Shown here: piece by piece, positions 1 through 9,876 of the stretch
Numbering within the stretch: the stretch's first letter is position 1
Layout of the letters: every line of letters starts with the position of its first letter
From: Nostoc sp. NMS4
GTDB lineage: Bacteria; Cyanobacteriota; Cyanobacteriia; Cyanobacteriales; Nostocaceae
NCBI RefSeq assembly: GCF_017115095.1
Contig: NZ_JABXKI010000213.1
Span: 1 to 32,014, forward strand
Length of the DNA stretch: 32,014 nt
Direction of reading: 5' to 3'
Translations under genes and position numbers: made by a program
Notes under the pieces: generated by a model
Seen by the model: only the letters and a program-made list of their open reading frames with translations
Database searches by the model: none
What the model was told of the DNA's origin: nothing

Positions 1-329
1 ATAGGCATGAAATTTAAATTATTTTAACTTTTACCATAAAAGTAGCGCAAGAGCCATGATTTCTTGAGGCTTTATAGCTTCTTAATAATATTTCAGAAAA
101 TATATCGATGTAATTAATATCTCCAACCAGCAAAATAGCAAAGGGAAGATGATTTTTCTGTTGGAAATTTCTGATTCAGAATTCTGTTAGCGTAGCGGGG
201 CGTAGCCCATTCTGACTCCTGAATCCTTTTCTATATGGATTCTGAACTTGTCCTGAAATCATCCAATCTCTTATCCAACAGTTTCACTAACAATTAGATA
301 TCTAAAATTTAGCAGAGAATTCCAATAAC
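1..329. other. Intergenic region upstream of the giant repeat protein
   Basis: No convincing coding region is visible. The stretch is AT-rich. Around 186-208 it carries a dispersed unit of the TTAGCGTAGCGGGGCGTAGCCC type, followed at 209-226 by an ATTCTGACTCCTGAATCC piece; both kinds of unit recur elsewhere in the window. The promoter of the downstream gene presumably lies here, but I could not assign -35/-10 boxes. No good Shine-Dalgarno sequence precedes the ATG at 330. Confidence 0.6.
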
Positions 330-3300
330 ATGAATATTCAGAATACAGGCATACTTTTCCTTGATTCTTCAGTTAAGAACTATGAAATATTGCTGAAAAG
401 TGTTGTATCAGGAATTGAGGTAATAGTCCTTGACTCAAACCAAGATGGGGTAGAGCAAATTACTCAAATACTGTTACAACGCCCTAGAGTTGAAAGTGTC
501 CATATAGTCTCTCATGGTTCTCCCGGTTGCCTCTACCTGGGTAATAACCAACTCAGCCTCAGCAGTTTAGAACGCTATACCCAAGAGCTACAAATTTGGT
601 TCTGTTCATCTCTAATACTCTACGGCTGTAACGTCGCCACCGGGGATGCAGGAGAGGAATTTTTGCAGAAGTTGCACCGATTGACGGGAGCAAATATTGC
701 TGCCTCGACTACACCAACAGGTAATGCAGCCTTGGGTGGAGATTGGAATTTACAAGTTAAAGTCGGCAAAGATTTTCCCATCCCAAATCCGATGGCTTTG
801 GCATTCCGAGAAGAGACTCTTGCTACTTATACGGGAATACTTGCTGCTGGTGAACTTGATACTACCTTTGCCATTGGTGGTAAACTTAGCGGCTCTGCCT
901 ATAGTGTTGCAATTCAATCAGATGGCAAAATTTTGGCAGTGGGCTATAGTTACATGGTTCACGATGGCTTAAATGCCCCTGACTTTGCTTTAGCACGCTA
1001 TAATCCAGACGGCAGCGTAGACAACAGCTTTGGCAATGCTGGTACAGTTACTACTCATGTAGGTAGTGCTAGCGATAATGCTTATAGCGTCACTCTTCAA
1101 TCAGACGGCAAGATTGTTGTTGCTGGATATAGTTGGGACACTACCCAATCTAACCAGCCAGATTTTGCTCTAGCACGCTACAACACTAACGGTAGTCTAG
1201 ATACCAGTTTTGGTAATGGTGGTAAACTTATTACTAACTTTGGTCAGGACTTCGGTCATAAAGTCTTAGTTCAGCTAGATGGCAAGATAATCCTAGCGGG
1301 ATACATCGGCAATGGTAGTCGAGATTATGTTTTAGTACGCTACAACACCGATGGCACTATAGATAGCAGTTTTGGTAACGGTGGCAAAGTCAACGGTACA
1401 AATGGTTATGCTGCGGCAATTCTCTCGGATGGCAAAATTGTTATTGCTGGAGGTGCGAACAGTGGCACTAATAATGATTTTGCCTTAGCACGCTATAACA
1501 GCAATGGCAGTCTAGATACTAGCTTTGGCAATGGTGGTAGGGTTTTAACTCCTATAGGTGCATCCTTTGACACGGCTAATACCATTGCAATTCAGTCAGA
1601 CGGCAAAATTGTTGTTGCTGGATATGCGTGGAGTGTATGGAATGGCTCTAACCAAGAAGACTTTGCTATTGCCCGTTACAATGCTAATGGCAGCCTCGAT
1701 ACTAGCTTTGGTAATGGTGGTAAAGTCATTGCGCCTGTAAGCTTCAGTACTAATGACCGTGCCACTAGTTTAACAATTCAATCAAATGGCAAAATTGTTG
1801 TCGCTGGCTATGTTGAAAACGGAAATAATCGGGACACAGTTCTATTAGCCTATACTTCTAATGGAACTTTGGATACCAGCTTTGGTACGAATGGTCAGGT
1901 TATTACTCCCATTAAGAGTAACTACGAAGGTGCTAATGTTGTTGCAACTCAATCGGATGGCAATATTGTTGTTGTTGGCAATAACAACGGTTACTTTGCA
2001 GTGGCACGCTATCTCGGTGTTTCCAACGAAATACCTCCCACTCCCTCAAATACAGCACCTACTTTAACTGACACTAATATCGCCCTCAACTCTGTAAATT
2101 CCAACGCAGGGGCACCCTCTGGCACAGTAGGTACTTTAGTATCATCCTTAGTCAGTTTAAATAGTAACATTACTGACCCAGACATTGGTAGTTTAACAGG
2201 TATCGCCATTATCGCTGCTGACACTACCAACGGTACTTTATGGTACAGCACTGACAAGGGCACAATCTGGAATTCTCTATCTGCGGTGTCTGACACTAGC
2301 GCTCGTTTGCTAGCAGCAGATGCTAATACCCGTATTTATTTCCAGCCTAATGCTAATTTTAATGGCTATGTAGGTAATGCTATCACCTTCCGTGCTTGGG
2401 ACAGAACTAGCGGCACGAACGCTGGTATTGTTGACACCACTGTTAACGGTGGTACTACTGCTTTTAGTAGTACAATCGATACTGCCCCGATAAAAGTAAA
2501 GTTCACTGCTCCTACTTATTACAAACTAGCAACAAGCGACTTTCTCCAAGACTGGTCAAATACTAATTTGATTACTACGGATGATGATTGGAGTAATTTA
2601 CCCAGTATTAGAGGTTTCCGAGGTGATGGTTTAGTTAGTAGTATGGGTGCTAACCCACAAACAGTACTAGCTGATGGTTCTGCCACTCCTATTGATGTAA
2701 ATGCTAATCAAAGTAATCCAAATACCTACACAAATGGCGGGATTACAGAATTTGCATTGAGCAATCCAACTGTTGCTCTCAGAGGCTCATCAACCGCTAC
2801 AGCACCGCATTTAGTTATTTATTTAGATGCGACTGGGCAGCAAAATCTCCAACTTAGCTTTACGCTACGTGACATAGATAGCTCAACACGCGATGCCATT
2901 CAATCTGTCGCTGTACAATACCGCGTTGGCGATACAGGGAATTTCATCAATCTGCCAACAGCTTTTGTACCCGATGCTTCTAATAACGCCTCAACTTCAG
3001 CTTCTTATGACGCACGGGAAGCACACATAACTGTTTTATTGCCACCCGAAGTTACCAATCAGGCACAAGTTCAAGTTCGCTTTATTACTACTGATGCCAA
3101 TGGTGAAGATGAGTGGATTGGGGTTGATGATATCAAGGTTATGAGTAGAGCTATTGCCACTAATCAACCACCAGTGGCGATAAACGAGACTTATTTTGTC
3201 TCAGCCAACACTTCGTTACAAACTGCTGCTCCAATTACCGGGCTGACTTTAGATAGCGATCGCGGTAACTATATCGGTCAGAGTGATTACTATAGTTATA

Positions 3301-6300
3301 CTCCTGTCACAGGTAAGTTTAGCGCTGTTCGTGCTTATCCCACCAATCCCACTAGCAACAACGCCATCCACATTAGCTACTCTGAGCCTGGAACTGGCGG
3401 TACATGGTGGGATCTTTCATTTGCAGCTCCATTTAACGCTCCACTGACGGCGGGTACAACATACACAGGTGCTGCACGTTTCCCATTCCAAACCTCTAAT
3501 CAGGCTGGTTTAGATGTTGGTGGTGCTGGACGCGGCTATAACAGCTTGACAGGGCAGTTTACAGTTAACCAAATCGTCTACGGCTCTGGTAGCGAAATTC
3601 TCAATTTTGATGCTACCTTCCAAGAATACGGCGATGGCGACCCTGCCAGCGAAAGCTTTAAAGGTCGGATTCAATACCGCGCTACCCCTAACAATTTAGT
3701 CGCTGGTGTATTAACCAATGATACAGATACCGAAAATAGCCCACTGAAAGCAACTTTAGTATCTGGGACAAATAACGGTAGCCTTATTTTCAATTCTGAT
3801 GGCTCTTTTACTTACACTCCTAATGCTGGCTTTCAAGGCATTGATGCCTTCAGCTATAAAGCTAATGATGCGATCGCAGATTCTAATATTGCAACAGTAA
3901 GTTTATATGTTGGAAATCAAGCGCCTACAGTTACTTTGTCCAGCACAAACCCCACTTACTATGAAAATGCACCAGGTATTTTCATCGATCCTAATGCAAC
4001 TGTCGCAGACTTTGATTCCCAAGACTTCGATTTTGGTAAATTGACTGTTCACTTTAGCAATATTGCGACTGTTGACGATCGCCTGATCATCCAAAACAGC
4101 ACAACAAATCAAATTCAAGTCAACGACACAAGTATTTTATACGATAATAGTTTGATTGCTACTTTCAGTGGCGGCATTGGCACTCAAGATTTAGTAATCA
4201 GCTTTAATTCTAAAGCTACACCTACTGCTGTCCAAGCTTTGCTACGCAGTGTTAGTTACACCAACATCTCTGAGAATCCCTCCACTACTCCCCGTACTAT
4301 CAGCTTTGTATTGACTGATGGTGATGGCGGTACTAGTACCACAGTTTCTAAGACAATTAATGTTACTGCTATCAACGACGCTCCAACAATCAGTTTACCA
4401 GGAACTAACCCCACCTACACTGAAAACGACCCTGCTATCTTCATCGATCCTAATGCAACTGTCGCAGACTTTGATTCCCAAGACTTCGATTTTGGTAAAT
4501 TGACTGTTCACTTTAGCAATATTGCGACTGTTGACGATCGCCTGATCATCCAAAACAGCACAACAAATCAAATTCAAGTCAACGACACAAGTATTTTATA
4601 CGATAATAGTTTGATTGCTACTTTCAGTGGCGGCATTGGCACTCAAGATTTAGTAATCAGCTTTAATTCTAAAGCTACACCTACTGCTGTCCAAGCTTTG
4701 CTACGCAGTATTAGTTACGCCAACATCTCTGAGAATCCTTCTACTACTCCCCGTACAGTTAGCTTTGTGTTGACTGATGGTGATGGCGGTACTAGTTCCA
4801 CTGTCTTTAAGACAATTAATTTTACTGCTGTCAATGATTCCCCGACAATCAGTTTACCAGGAACTAACCCCACGTATACTGAAAATGATTCTGCTATTTT
4901 CATTGACGCTGGTGCAACCGTCTTAGATCCTGATTCCCAAGACTTAGATTTAGGTAAATTGACTGTTCAGTTCAGCAATGGTGGAAGTAATGGCGATCGC
5001 CTGATCATCCAAAACAACACAACAAATCAAATTCAAGTCAGCGACACAAGTATTTTATACGATACTAGCTTGATTGCTACTTTCAGTGGCGGTATTGGCA
5101 CTCAAGATTTAGTAATCAACTTTAACTCTAAAGCTACACCTACTGCTGTTCAAGCCTTAATTCGCAGTATTAGTTACGCTAACATCTCTGAAAATCCCGC
5201 TACTATTCCCCGTACTATCAACTTTGTGTTGACTGATGGTGATGGCGGTACTAGTGCTACAGTTTCTAAGATAATTAATGTTACTGCTCTCAATGATGCT
5301 CCAATTGTTACCGCAAATCAAAGCTTCAGCCTGAATGAAAATAGCAGTAATAACACGGTGGTTGGTACTGTAGTTGCTACTGATATCGAGGGAACTAACT
5401 CATTTTCCAACTGGAGAATTGTTGATGGTAACTTTGACCTGGATGGAGATGGGAAAACTGCTTTTAGCATCAACTCTAATTCTGGACAAATTATTGTTAG
5501 CGATCGCGACGATCTTGATTTTGAGAGTAAGCCTAACTTTCAATTACAAGTTACTGTCAGTGATGGCACGGATAATAGTGCTATGCAAGCGATCGCTGTC
5601 AATCTGAATGATGTCAGCGAAAAGACTATCTATGGTACGTCTTCAAGCAATAAGCTAAATGGCGGTACAACTGATGATACCATCTACGGCTATGCAGGAA
5701 ATGACTATTTATACGGTCAGGATGGTAACGATCGCCTGATTGCTGGTGCTGGCAATGACTACCTTTATGGCGGCAAAGGTGATGATATTCTCGACGGTGG
5801 TGATGGCATTGATTACGTAACTGAATCTGCTGATGTCAACTTTAGCTTAACTAACACTCAACTCGTTGGTTTAGGTACTGATAGCCTGATCGGTATTGAA
5901 CGGGTAAAATTGACAGGTGGCATTAGTAAAAATACCTTAGATGCATCATCATTTACCATTGGTGGTGTCTATCTTTATGGCGGCAATGGTAATGATAGTC
6001 TCTTAGGCAGTAGTAGCAATGATTACCTATATGGAGAGAATGATAGCGATCGCCTGATTGGGAATGCTGGCAATGACTACCTTTATGGTGGTGCAGGTGA
6101 CGACATCCTGATTGGCGGTGCTGGTAATGATTTACTCTATGGACAAACGGGTGCGGATATTTTTGTTCTCGCATCAGGAAACGGCAATGATAGCATCCTT
6201 GATTTTAAGGATGGCATCGACAAACTTGGTTTATTCGGTGGTTTAACTTATGGAGCTTTAACTATCTCTGCAAGTAGTAATAAGACTTCCATTCGGATTA

Positions 6301-6383
6301 CTTCCACAAATGAGACGTTAGCTATTTTGAGCGGCATTAATCCCAGCTTGATTACAGAGAGCGATTTTATACCAGTTATTTAA
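330..6383 (+). CDS. DUF4347 / delta-60 repeat / cadherin-like / RTX calcium-binding secreted protein
   Basis: A 2017-residue modular surface or secreted protein. Residues about 5-165 form a DUF4347 domain with an SHG motif (His62) and a YGCN motif (Cys100). About 175-567 holds seven delta-60-type repeats with the signature LDTSFGNGGKV. About 570-1190 holds beta-sandwich-like domains and a linker with an SDYYSYTP stretch. Three 153-residue cadherin-like repeats occupy about 1195-1660, followed by a cadherin-like domain (about 1660-1762) containing DGDGK and DRDDLDFE calcium-type motifs. RTX nonapeptides (GGxGxDxLY type) run from about 1767 to 1950, followed by a hydrophobic C-terminal tail. 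There is no N-terminal signal peptide. The RTX block and tail fit type I secretion, as known for RTX proteins. The N-terminal DUF4347 is common in such cyanobacterial giants. Adhesion or matrix function is inference; no secretion genes lie nearby. Two internal repeats are identical at DNA level over 270 bp. Confidence 0.93.
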   Translation: MNIQNTGILFLDSSVKNYEILLKSVVSGIEVIVLDSNQDGVEQITQILLQRPRVESVHIVSHGSPGCLYLGNNQLSLSSLERYTQELQIWFCSSLILYGCNVATGDAGEEFLQKLHRLTGANIAASTTPTGNAALGGDWNLQVKVGKDFPIPNPMALAFREETLATYTGILAAGELDTTFAIGGKLSGSAYSVAIQSDGKILAVGYSYMVHDGLNAPDFALARYNPDGSVDNSFGNAGTVTTHVGSASDNAYSVTLQSDGKIVVAGYSWDTTQSNQPDFALARYNTNGSLDTSFGNGGKLITNFGQDFGHKVLVQLDGKIILAGYIGNGSRDYVLVRYNTDGTIDSSFGNGGKVNGTNGYAAAILSDGKIVIAGGANSGTNNDFALARYNSNGSLDTSFGNGGRVLTPIGASFDTANTIAIQSDGKIVVAGYAWSVWNGSNQEDFAIARYNANGSLDTSFGNGGKVIAPVSFSTNDRATSLTIQSNGKIVVAGYVENGNNRDTVLLAYTSNGTLDTSFGTNGQVITPIKSNYEGANVVATQSDGNIVVVGNNNGYFAVARYLGVSNEIPPTPSNTAPTLTDTNIALNSVNSNAGAPSGTVGTLVSSLVSLNSNITDPDIGSLTGIAIIAADTTNGTLWYSTDKGTIWNSLSAVSDTSARLLAADANTRIYFQPNANFNGYVGNAITFRAWDRTSGTNAGIVDTTVNGGTTAFSSTIDTAPIKVKFTAPTYYKLATSDFLQDWSNTNLITTDDDWSNLPSIRGFRGDGLVSSMGANPQTVLADGSATPIDVNANQSNPNTYTNGGITEFALSNPTVALRGSSTATAPHLVIYLDATGQQNLQLSFTLRDIDSSTRDAIQSVAVQYRVGDTGNFINLPTAFVPDASNNASTSASYDAREAHITVLLPPEVTNQAQVQVRFITTDANGEDEWIGVDDIKVMSRAIATNQPPVAINETYFVSANTSLQTAAPITGLTLDSDRGNYIGQSDYYSYTPVTGKFSAVRAYPTNPTSNNAIHISYSEPGTGGTWWDLSFAAPFNAPLTAGTTYTGAARFPFQTSNQAGLDVGGAGRGYNSLTGQFTVNQIVYGSGSEILNFDATFQEYGDGDPASESFKGRIQYRATPNNLVAGVLTNDTDTENSPLKATLVSGTNNGSLIFNSDGSFTYTPNAGFQGIDAFSYKANDAIADSNIATVSLYVGNQAPTVTLSSTNPTYYENAPGIFIDPNATVADFDSQDFDFGKLTVHFSNIATVDDRLIIQNSTTNQIQVNDTSILYDNSLIATFSGGIGTQDLVISFNSKATPTAVQALLRSVSYTNISENPSTTPRTISFVLTDGDGGTSTTVSKTINVTAINDAPTISLPGTNPTYTENDPAIFIDPNATVADFDSQDFDFGKLTVHFSNIATVDDRLIIQNSTTNQIQVNDTSILYDNSLIATFSGGIGTQDLVISFNSKATPTAVQALLRSISYANISENPSTTPRTVSFVLTDGDGGTSSTVFKTINFTAVNDSPTISLPGTNPTYTENDSAIFIDAGATVLDPDSQDLDLGKLTVQFSNGGSNGDRLIIQNNTTNQIQVSDTSILYDTSLIATFSGGIGTQDLVINFNSKATPTAVQALIRSISYANISENPATIPRTINFVLTDGDGGTSATVSKIINVTALNDAPIVTANQSFSLNENSSNNTVVGTVVATDIEGTNSFSNWRIVDGNFDLDGDGKTAFSINSNSGQIIVSDRDDLDFESKPNFQLQVTVSDGTDNSAMQAIAVNLNDVSEKTIYGTSSSNKLNGGTTDDTIYGYAGNDYLYGQDGNDRLIAGAGNDYLYGGKGDDILDGGDGIDYVTESADVNFSLTNTQLVGLGTDSLIGIERVKLTGGISKNTLDASSFTIGGVYLYGGNGNDSLLGSSSNDYLYGENDSDRLIGNAGNDYLYGGAGDDILIGGAGNDLLYGQTGADIFVLASGNGNDSILDFKDGIDKLGLFGGLTYGALTISASSNKTSIRITSTNETLAILSGINPSLITESDFIPVI
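3981..4709 (+). repeat. Tandem 459-bp coding repeats with a 270-bp identical block
   Basis: Within the giant protein gene, the segment 3981-4250 recurs without a visible mismatch at 4440-4709, a period of 459 bp or 153 residues. A third, diverged copy begins at 4899 with the same period. The sequences between identical blocks differ, so identity is confined to part of the unit. This suggests recent duplication or gene conversion between neighbouring cadherin-like domains. Read by eye; a self-alignment would give exact limits. Confidence 0.92.
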
Positions 6384-6561
6384 AATCCGCGTTCTCGTGT
6401 CGCAGACAGACGCTCTTGCTAGCTTGCTTCTCTGTAGAGTACGCTGTTTTGTTCCAACATTTGTCTCATTTTCATTATCTAGCGATCGCCTCTAGATTAC
6501 ACGCTTTTGATTCCTGGCTCATGTTAGGGTAGTATCAATAATCCCAATTTGATTGTCTGAT

Positions 6562-7197
6562 ATGACCGTTGCTCAGTCAGCCAAACCCCCTAGTAGTGAT
6601 ATTACGGTGACATTGAAGCGGCTAGTACCGCAAGGCGGAATTCGTAATTCGTAATTCGTAATTACTGTACCGTAAGGATTTCATTGATTTGGAATGGGTG
6701 GTTTATTTACGCCGTGCTGTACTAATTGCTCTTTGAGAAGAAGATGAAACAGACGAATATGGAATTTTACAGCCGAGTCAATCCGCTTTTAAGTTGGCGA
6801 TGCTATTAGTCATAGATGCCTATGAAATAATGGGCGATCGCTTTCCCAAAGCATCGGCTTCGACAGATGAACAAGGTGGTATTCGACTAACATGGAGCAA
6901 ACAGTCGCCTGAATGTGAAATCCGTTTGATTTGCCCAGCAACAGCCGCACAACAGGCTGCTGTTTACCATGAGTTGGGAGATAATTATGCAATCGAGTCA
7001 GATGTGACACCATCTGTGTTAGTGCAATGGTTGGAGTGGCTTAACCAATTCGGGAAATTGGATTGGATGTAGAACAGGATTCTGTGAACCATGCCAACAT
7101 TGTTGGTTTACCATATCGAGAAGATAACTTAGCCGAGGCGGAACGATTGGCGGGGTTATTGGCGAAGCGATCGCACCTCGTCTGGCAACCTAAATGA
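6562..7197 (+). pseudogene. Degraded small hypothetical gene (repeat insertion, stop codon, frameshift)
   Basis: Three pieces appear to belong to one former gene. An ATG at 6562 opens a short frame (MTVAQSAKPP...TLKRLVPQ) that runs into a GTAATTC repeat array at 6638-6665 and stops. A second frame resumes near 6675 (KDFIDLEWVVYLRRAVLIAL), hits TGA at 6734-6736, and continues to 7072 (AMLLVIDAYEIMGDRFP...). A third piece, shifted by one base, runs from about 7060 to a TGA at 7195-7197 (GLDVEQDSVNHANIVGLPYR...). The smooth continuation across each break is why I join them. I do not recognise the family. The part from 6794 to 7072 could still be read as a 92-residue ORF, but its ends are unlikely to be native. 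Confidence 0.6.
6638..6665. repeat. GTAATTC tandem repeat array inserted in a pseudogene
   Basis: GAATTC is followed by three iterations of the GTAATTC type. Near-direct repeats flank the array: GTACCGCAAGG at 6625-6635 and GTACCGTAAGG at 6667-6677 (one mismatch), looking like an 11-bp target duplication. The same family, mostly in GAATTAC orientation, occurs at 10767-10784, about 29265-29280 and about 29338-29355. Confidence 0.75.
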
Positions 7198-7235
7198 TTT
7201 ATTTTTCTGATTCTCACCATAATTCATTTTTTAGA

Positions 7236-7257
7236 GGCGCACAGCTAGCTGTGCGCC
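7236..7257. repeat. 22-bp perfect palindrome
   Basis: GGCGCACAGCTAGCTGTGCGCC is its own exact reverse complement. It lies between the convergent 3' ends of the broken small gene and rpaA. It could form a strong hairpin in transcripts from either side, but no T-run follows it in either direction, so it is not a textbook rho-independent terminator. It resembles dispersed palindromic repeats of cyanobacteria. Confidence 0.8.
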
Positions 7258-7299
7258 CCTACTTAACTCACCTGGACACTCAGCACTGCTTCGGTGATT

Positions 7300-8043
7300 T
7301 CATTCAACGACTGTTACCGAAGCCCCTTCAACTGCTGGAGGGATGCCGGGTAACTCAAGACAGTATCCAGCACCATACACTGTCTTGATATAGCGGGGAT
7401 GGCGAGGATCTGGTTCTAGCTTGGTTCTCAAGTGGCGAATATGGACTCGAATCGTTTCAATGTCATCATCAGGATCGTAGCCCCAAACTTCTCTGAGGAT
7501 TTCGCTGGGAGAAACTGTTTGACCGTGGCGTTGCAGTAAGCAGTGAAGTAGCTCAAATTCCAAGTGAGTCAATTTCACTGTGTCGTTGAACCATATCGCC
7601 TCAAATCTTTCGGGAACAAGGGTGAGTGAGCCATAGTTGAGAATCTCACTATGTTTTGCTGCTTGAGGAATGCGGTCAGTACGCCGCAAAAGCGCCCGTA
7701 CCCGCGCCAGCAGTTCTTCAACTTCAAAAGGTTTGGTGAGATAGTCATCTGCGCCAGCATTAAAGCCTTCCACCTTATCCTGAGTTTGGCTCAAAGCCGT
7801 CAACATTAACACGGGAATCTCAGAGGTGCGATCGTCGCGTCGTAGGCGCTGGCAAACGGTAAACCCATCTACCCTGGGCAACATTAAATCGAGCATGATC
7901 AAGTCTGGTTGTAGCTGGAGAGCCAGCGCTTGACCTTTGATGCCGTCTTCAGCTTGACTAACATCGTAGCCAGCCATTTCCAAGTTGACGGCAACTAGTT
8001 CTGAAATCGCTGGGTCATCGTCTATGACAAGAATCCTCGGCAT
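7300..8043 (-). CDS. rpaA: OmpR-family response regulator RpaA
   Basis: A 247-residue two-component response regulator. The receiver domain (about 3-118) has the acidic pocket DDD at 8-10, phospho-acceptor Asp52 in LDLMLP, Thr82 and Lys104 in the LTKPF motif. The winged-helix DNA-binding domain (about 140-236) carries [22 protein letters not shown] and the ending [15 protein letters not shown]. These stretches match the RpaA type (regulator of phycobilisome association, circadian output partner of SasA) more closely than RpaB. The frame is open to 8172, but I start at the ATG at 8043, since [10 protein letters not shown] is the normal family N-terminus and the 43 residues upstream are not receiver-like. 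Upstream 157 bp is a divergent promoter region shared with the hydrolase at 8201. Confidence 0.9.
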   Translation of the reverse strand: MPRILVIDDDPAISELVAVNLEMAGYDVSQAEDGIKGQALALQLQPDLIMLDLMLPRVDGFTVCQRLRRDDRTSEIPVLMLTALSQTQDKVEGFNAGADDYLTKPFEVEELLARVRALLRRTDRIPQAAKHSEILNYGSLTLVPERFEAIWFNDTVKLTHLEFELLHCLLQRHGQTVSPSEILREVWGYDPDDDIETIRVHIRHLRTKLEPDPRHPRYIKTVYGAGYCLELPGIPPAVEGASVTVVE

Positions 8044-8200
8044 TCTTAAAAAATTATTACTACTTATTAAGGATAAATAACAACCTTTGATAGATACAAA
8101 GATTTTTGAAGCAATGATGAAAAAGTTTCTAAATCTTACATAAATATTAAGATTAAATGACTGTGAAATCAAGACTCAACTACACGAAATCTTATAGTCT

Positions 8201-9265
8201 ATGATGTGTTATACTCCCCACTACAATCCGTCTTGGTTTTTACAAAACGGTGTGATGATGACTGTATACTCCGCTTTGTGGGGAAAACGTTGCTGGGAAA
8301 GCACTACTCCCTTACCAGAACCGTCTTATCACGAAAAAATATTTATTGGTGGCCAAGGTGTGCCAATTTTTGGCTTGGTTGCCATTCCTGAAAATGCTCA
8401 TAGCACGATTATCGGCACTTATGGCATTACTGGAGAGTTAGAGACGGAATGGTTTTTGAGAGTGCTAGGACGTAAGTCCTACGCTCAAGGATACGCGATG
8501 GTGTTATTTGATTGGCGGGCTCACGGCAAAACTGCCGAATTGTCTCCAACTCTGACTTCTGATGGTTTGTATGAGGGGGAAGATTTTGTTCGGATTGCGG
8601 CGGCTGCTAAGGCAATGGGATGTCCGGGAAAATTTTGGTTTACAGGGTTTTCTTTAGGAGGACAATTGGCACTGTGGGCGGTGAAGGTGGCTGGTGAGGT
8701 GATTAGGGAGTATGGAGATTTAGGGCTAGAAGATAGCGATATTGGCGGTGGGATGGTGATTTGTCCGAGTTTGGATTCAGAGCGATCGCTATCTTATCTA
8801 GTTACGAAGCCCTTGGGCAGATTTTTGGAAGCAGGAATTGCCCAAAATTTAAAAAAACTGGCATGGAAGATACATGATGCTCATCCTGGAAGCCTTGACC
8901 CCGCAGCCATTGAACGGGCAAATAGTATCTGGGGTTTTGATAATGAATTGGTAATTAACCGATTAGGTTTTTCTTCTGTGGAAGCATATTATCAAGCGAG
9001 TAGTGCTTTACAAATATTGCCGCAAATCTCAAAACCGACTTTGATTTTATATGCTGCTGACGATCCACTTTTTGACCCAGCTATCATACCGGAATTAGAA
9101 GAAGCGTGCGATCGCAATCCGGCAATAGATTTATTGCTCACCCAGTACGGCGGGCATGTGGGCTATTTGAGCAGTAAAGAGTGCCAACGTCAAGTAAACG
9201 ATTCTGACCTTTGGTGGGCATGGAATCGGGTTTTAGAATGGTTGGAGAAACAGCGTAATTTGTAA
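8201..9265 (+). CDS. Alpha/beta hydrolase, EMB8/YheT-like
   Basis: A 354-residue alpha/beta-hydrolase. The nucleophile elbow GFSLGG gives Ser151. The acid is probably Asp288 in AADDPLFDP, and His319 lies in YGGHVGYL, an arrangement typical of the EMB8/YheT group. VLFDWRAHGKT (about 101-111) follows an early strand, as in the family. No signal peptide or membrane segment is clear, so it is likely cytosolic. The start at 8201 (ATGATG) gives an N-terminus reading MMCYTPHYNPSWFL; an alternative in-frame ATG pair lies at 8255. The substrate is unknown; esterase or acyl-transfer activity is possible. It is divergent from rpaA with 157 bp between the starts. Confidence 0.85.
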   Translation: MMCYTPHYNPSWFLQNGVMMTVYSALWGKRCWESTTPLPEPSYHEKIFIGGQGVPIFGLVAIPENAHSTIIGTYGITGELETEWFLRVLGRKSYAQGYAMVLFDWRAHGKTAELSPTLTSDGLYEGEDFVRIAAAAKAMGCPGKFWFTGFSLGGQLALWAVKVAGEVIREYGDLGLEDSDIGGGMVICPSLDSERSLSYLVTKPLGRFLEAGIAQNLKKLAWKIHDAHPGSLDPAAIERANSIWGFDNELVINRLGFSSVEAYYQASSALQILPQISKPTLILYAADDPLFDPAIIPELEEACDRNPAIDLLLTQYGGHVGYLSSKECQRQVNDSDLWWAWNRVLEWLEKQRNL

Positions 9266-9416
9266 TTTTTTATTTATAGCCACTTGCCAGACTACTAGGA
9301 TAGGTTAATTCTTGCAAGTCGATGCAATAGCAATGCAGAAGGTTGCGTTTAAATTGAGTGTAAAACTGAGCTTACCTCGCAGAATCTGGGTGTCATCAAA
9401 TAGGTATGAATTGAAT

Positions 9417-9794
9417 TTAAAATTGATAGCCAAGCGCGAGTTGAATAATCAGGAGGAGTGTGAAAGCTGGTCGAAAGTTGATTAATAACTTACTGAGGGC
9501 TTCTGTATCAATAAAAAAAGCATCGTGACCGTAAATTGATTTCAGCCAACCTAGTTGAGCATTAGGAATTAAATCTGCTACTTCTTGTTGTTCTATCGGT
9601 GGATAGAGAATGTCAGAATCAATAGCAACAATTAAAGCAGGTTGTTTAATGCTTTGCAGAACAGATTTATAGTCTTGACCTTGAGCAATATCATGACTAT
9701 CCATCGCTTGGGTGAGAGTGATGTAAGTATTGGCATCAAATCTCTGTACTAGCTTTTGACCATGATGTTGTAAGTAGCTAGCGATCGCACTTCG
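9417..9794 (-). pseudogene. metX: 3' fragment of homoserine O-acetyltransferase (metX-like)
   Basis: A minus-strand frame opens right after a stop at 9795-9797 and reads YLQHHGQKLVQRFDANTY, then ITLTQAMDSHDIAQG, then QPALIVAIDSDILYPPIEQQ and a GHDAFFID motif. This is the C-terminal third of a MetX-type acyltransferase (Asp and His of the triad in IDSD and GHDAF). The N-terminal two thirds, with the nucleophile serine, are absent. The last ~20 residues (LLLIIQLALGYQF) look unlike the family, so the 3' end also seems altered. An internal ATG at 9704 could allow a 95-residue ORF, but it would lack the nucleophile. I call it a remnant. Confidence 0.75.
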
Positions 9795-9876
9795 TTAAAA
9801 TCGCTAAAATCATTGTATAGTAAGCATTCTGCATTTTCGGATAAGTCTAATGTAGCTTAAGTACAAGAAGGAAAAA

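Noticed and set aside
2009-2296. 95-residue minus-strand ORF in the giant repeat protein
   Set aside because: Antisense shadow of a strongly supported coding sequence.
3981-5310. CRISPR-like spaced repeats
   Set aside because: The repeats are long, in frame and encode cadherin-like domains.
5953-6174. His-rich 73-residue minus-strand ORF
   Set aside because: The composition is simply the complement of RTX glycine/aspartate codons.
7194-7388. 64-residue plus-strand ORF
   Set aside because: It runs through the palindrome and antisense to the end of rpaA, with no family resemblance.
7300-8172. Longer 290-residue version of the response regulator
   Set aside because: The 43 extra N-terminal residues are not receiver-like and the family starts at [10 protein letters not shown]; the ATG at 8043 fits.
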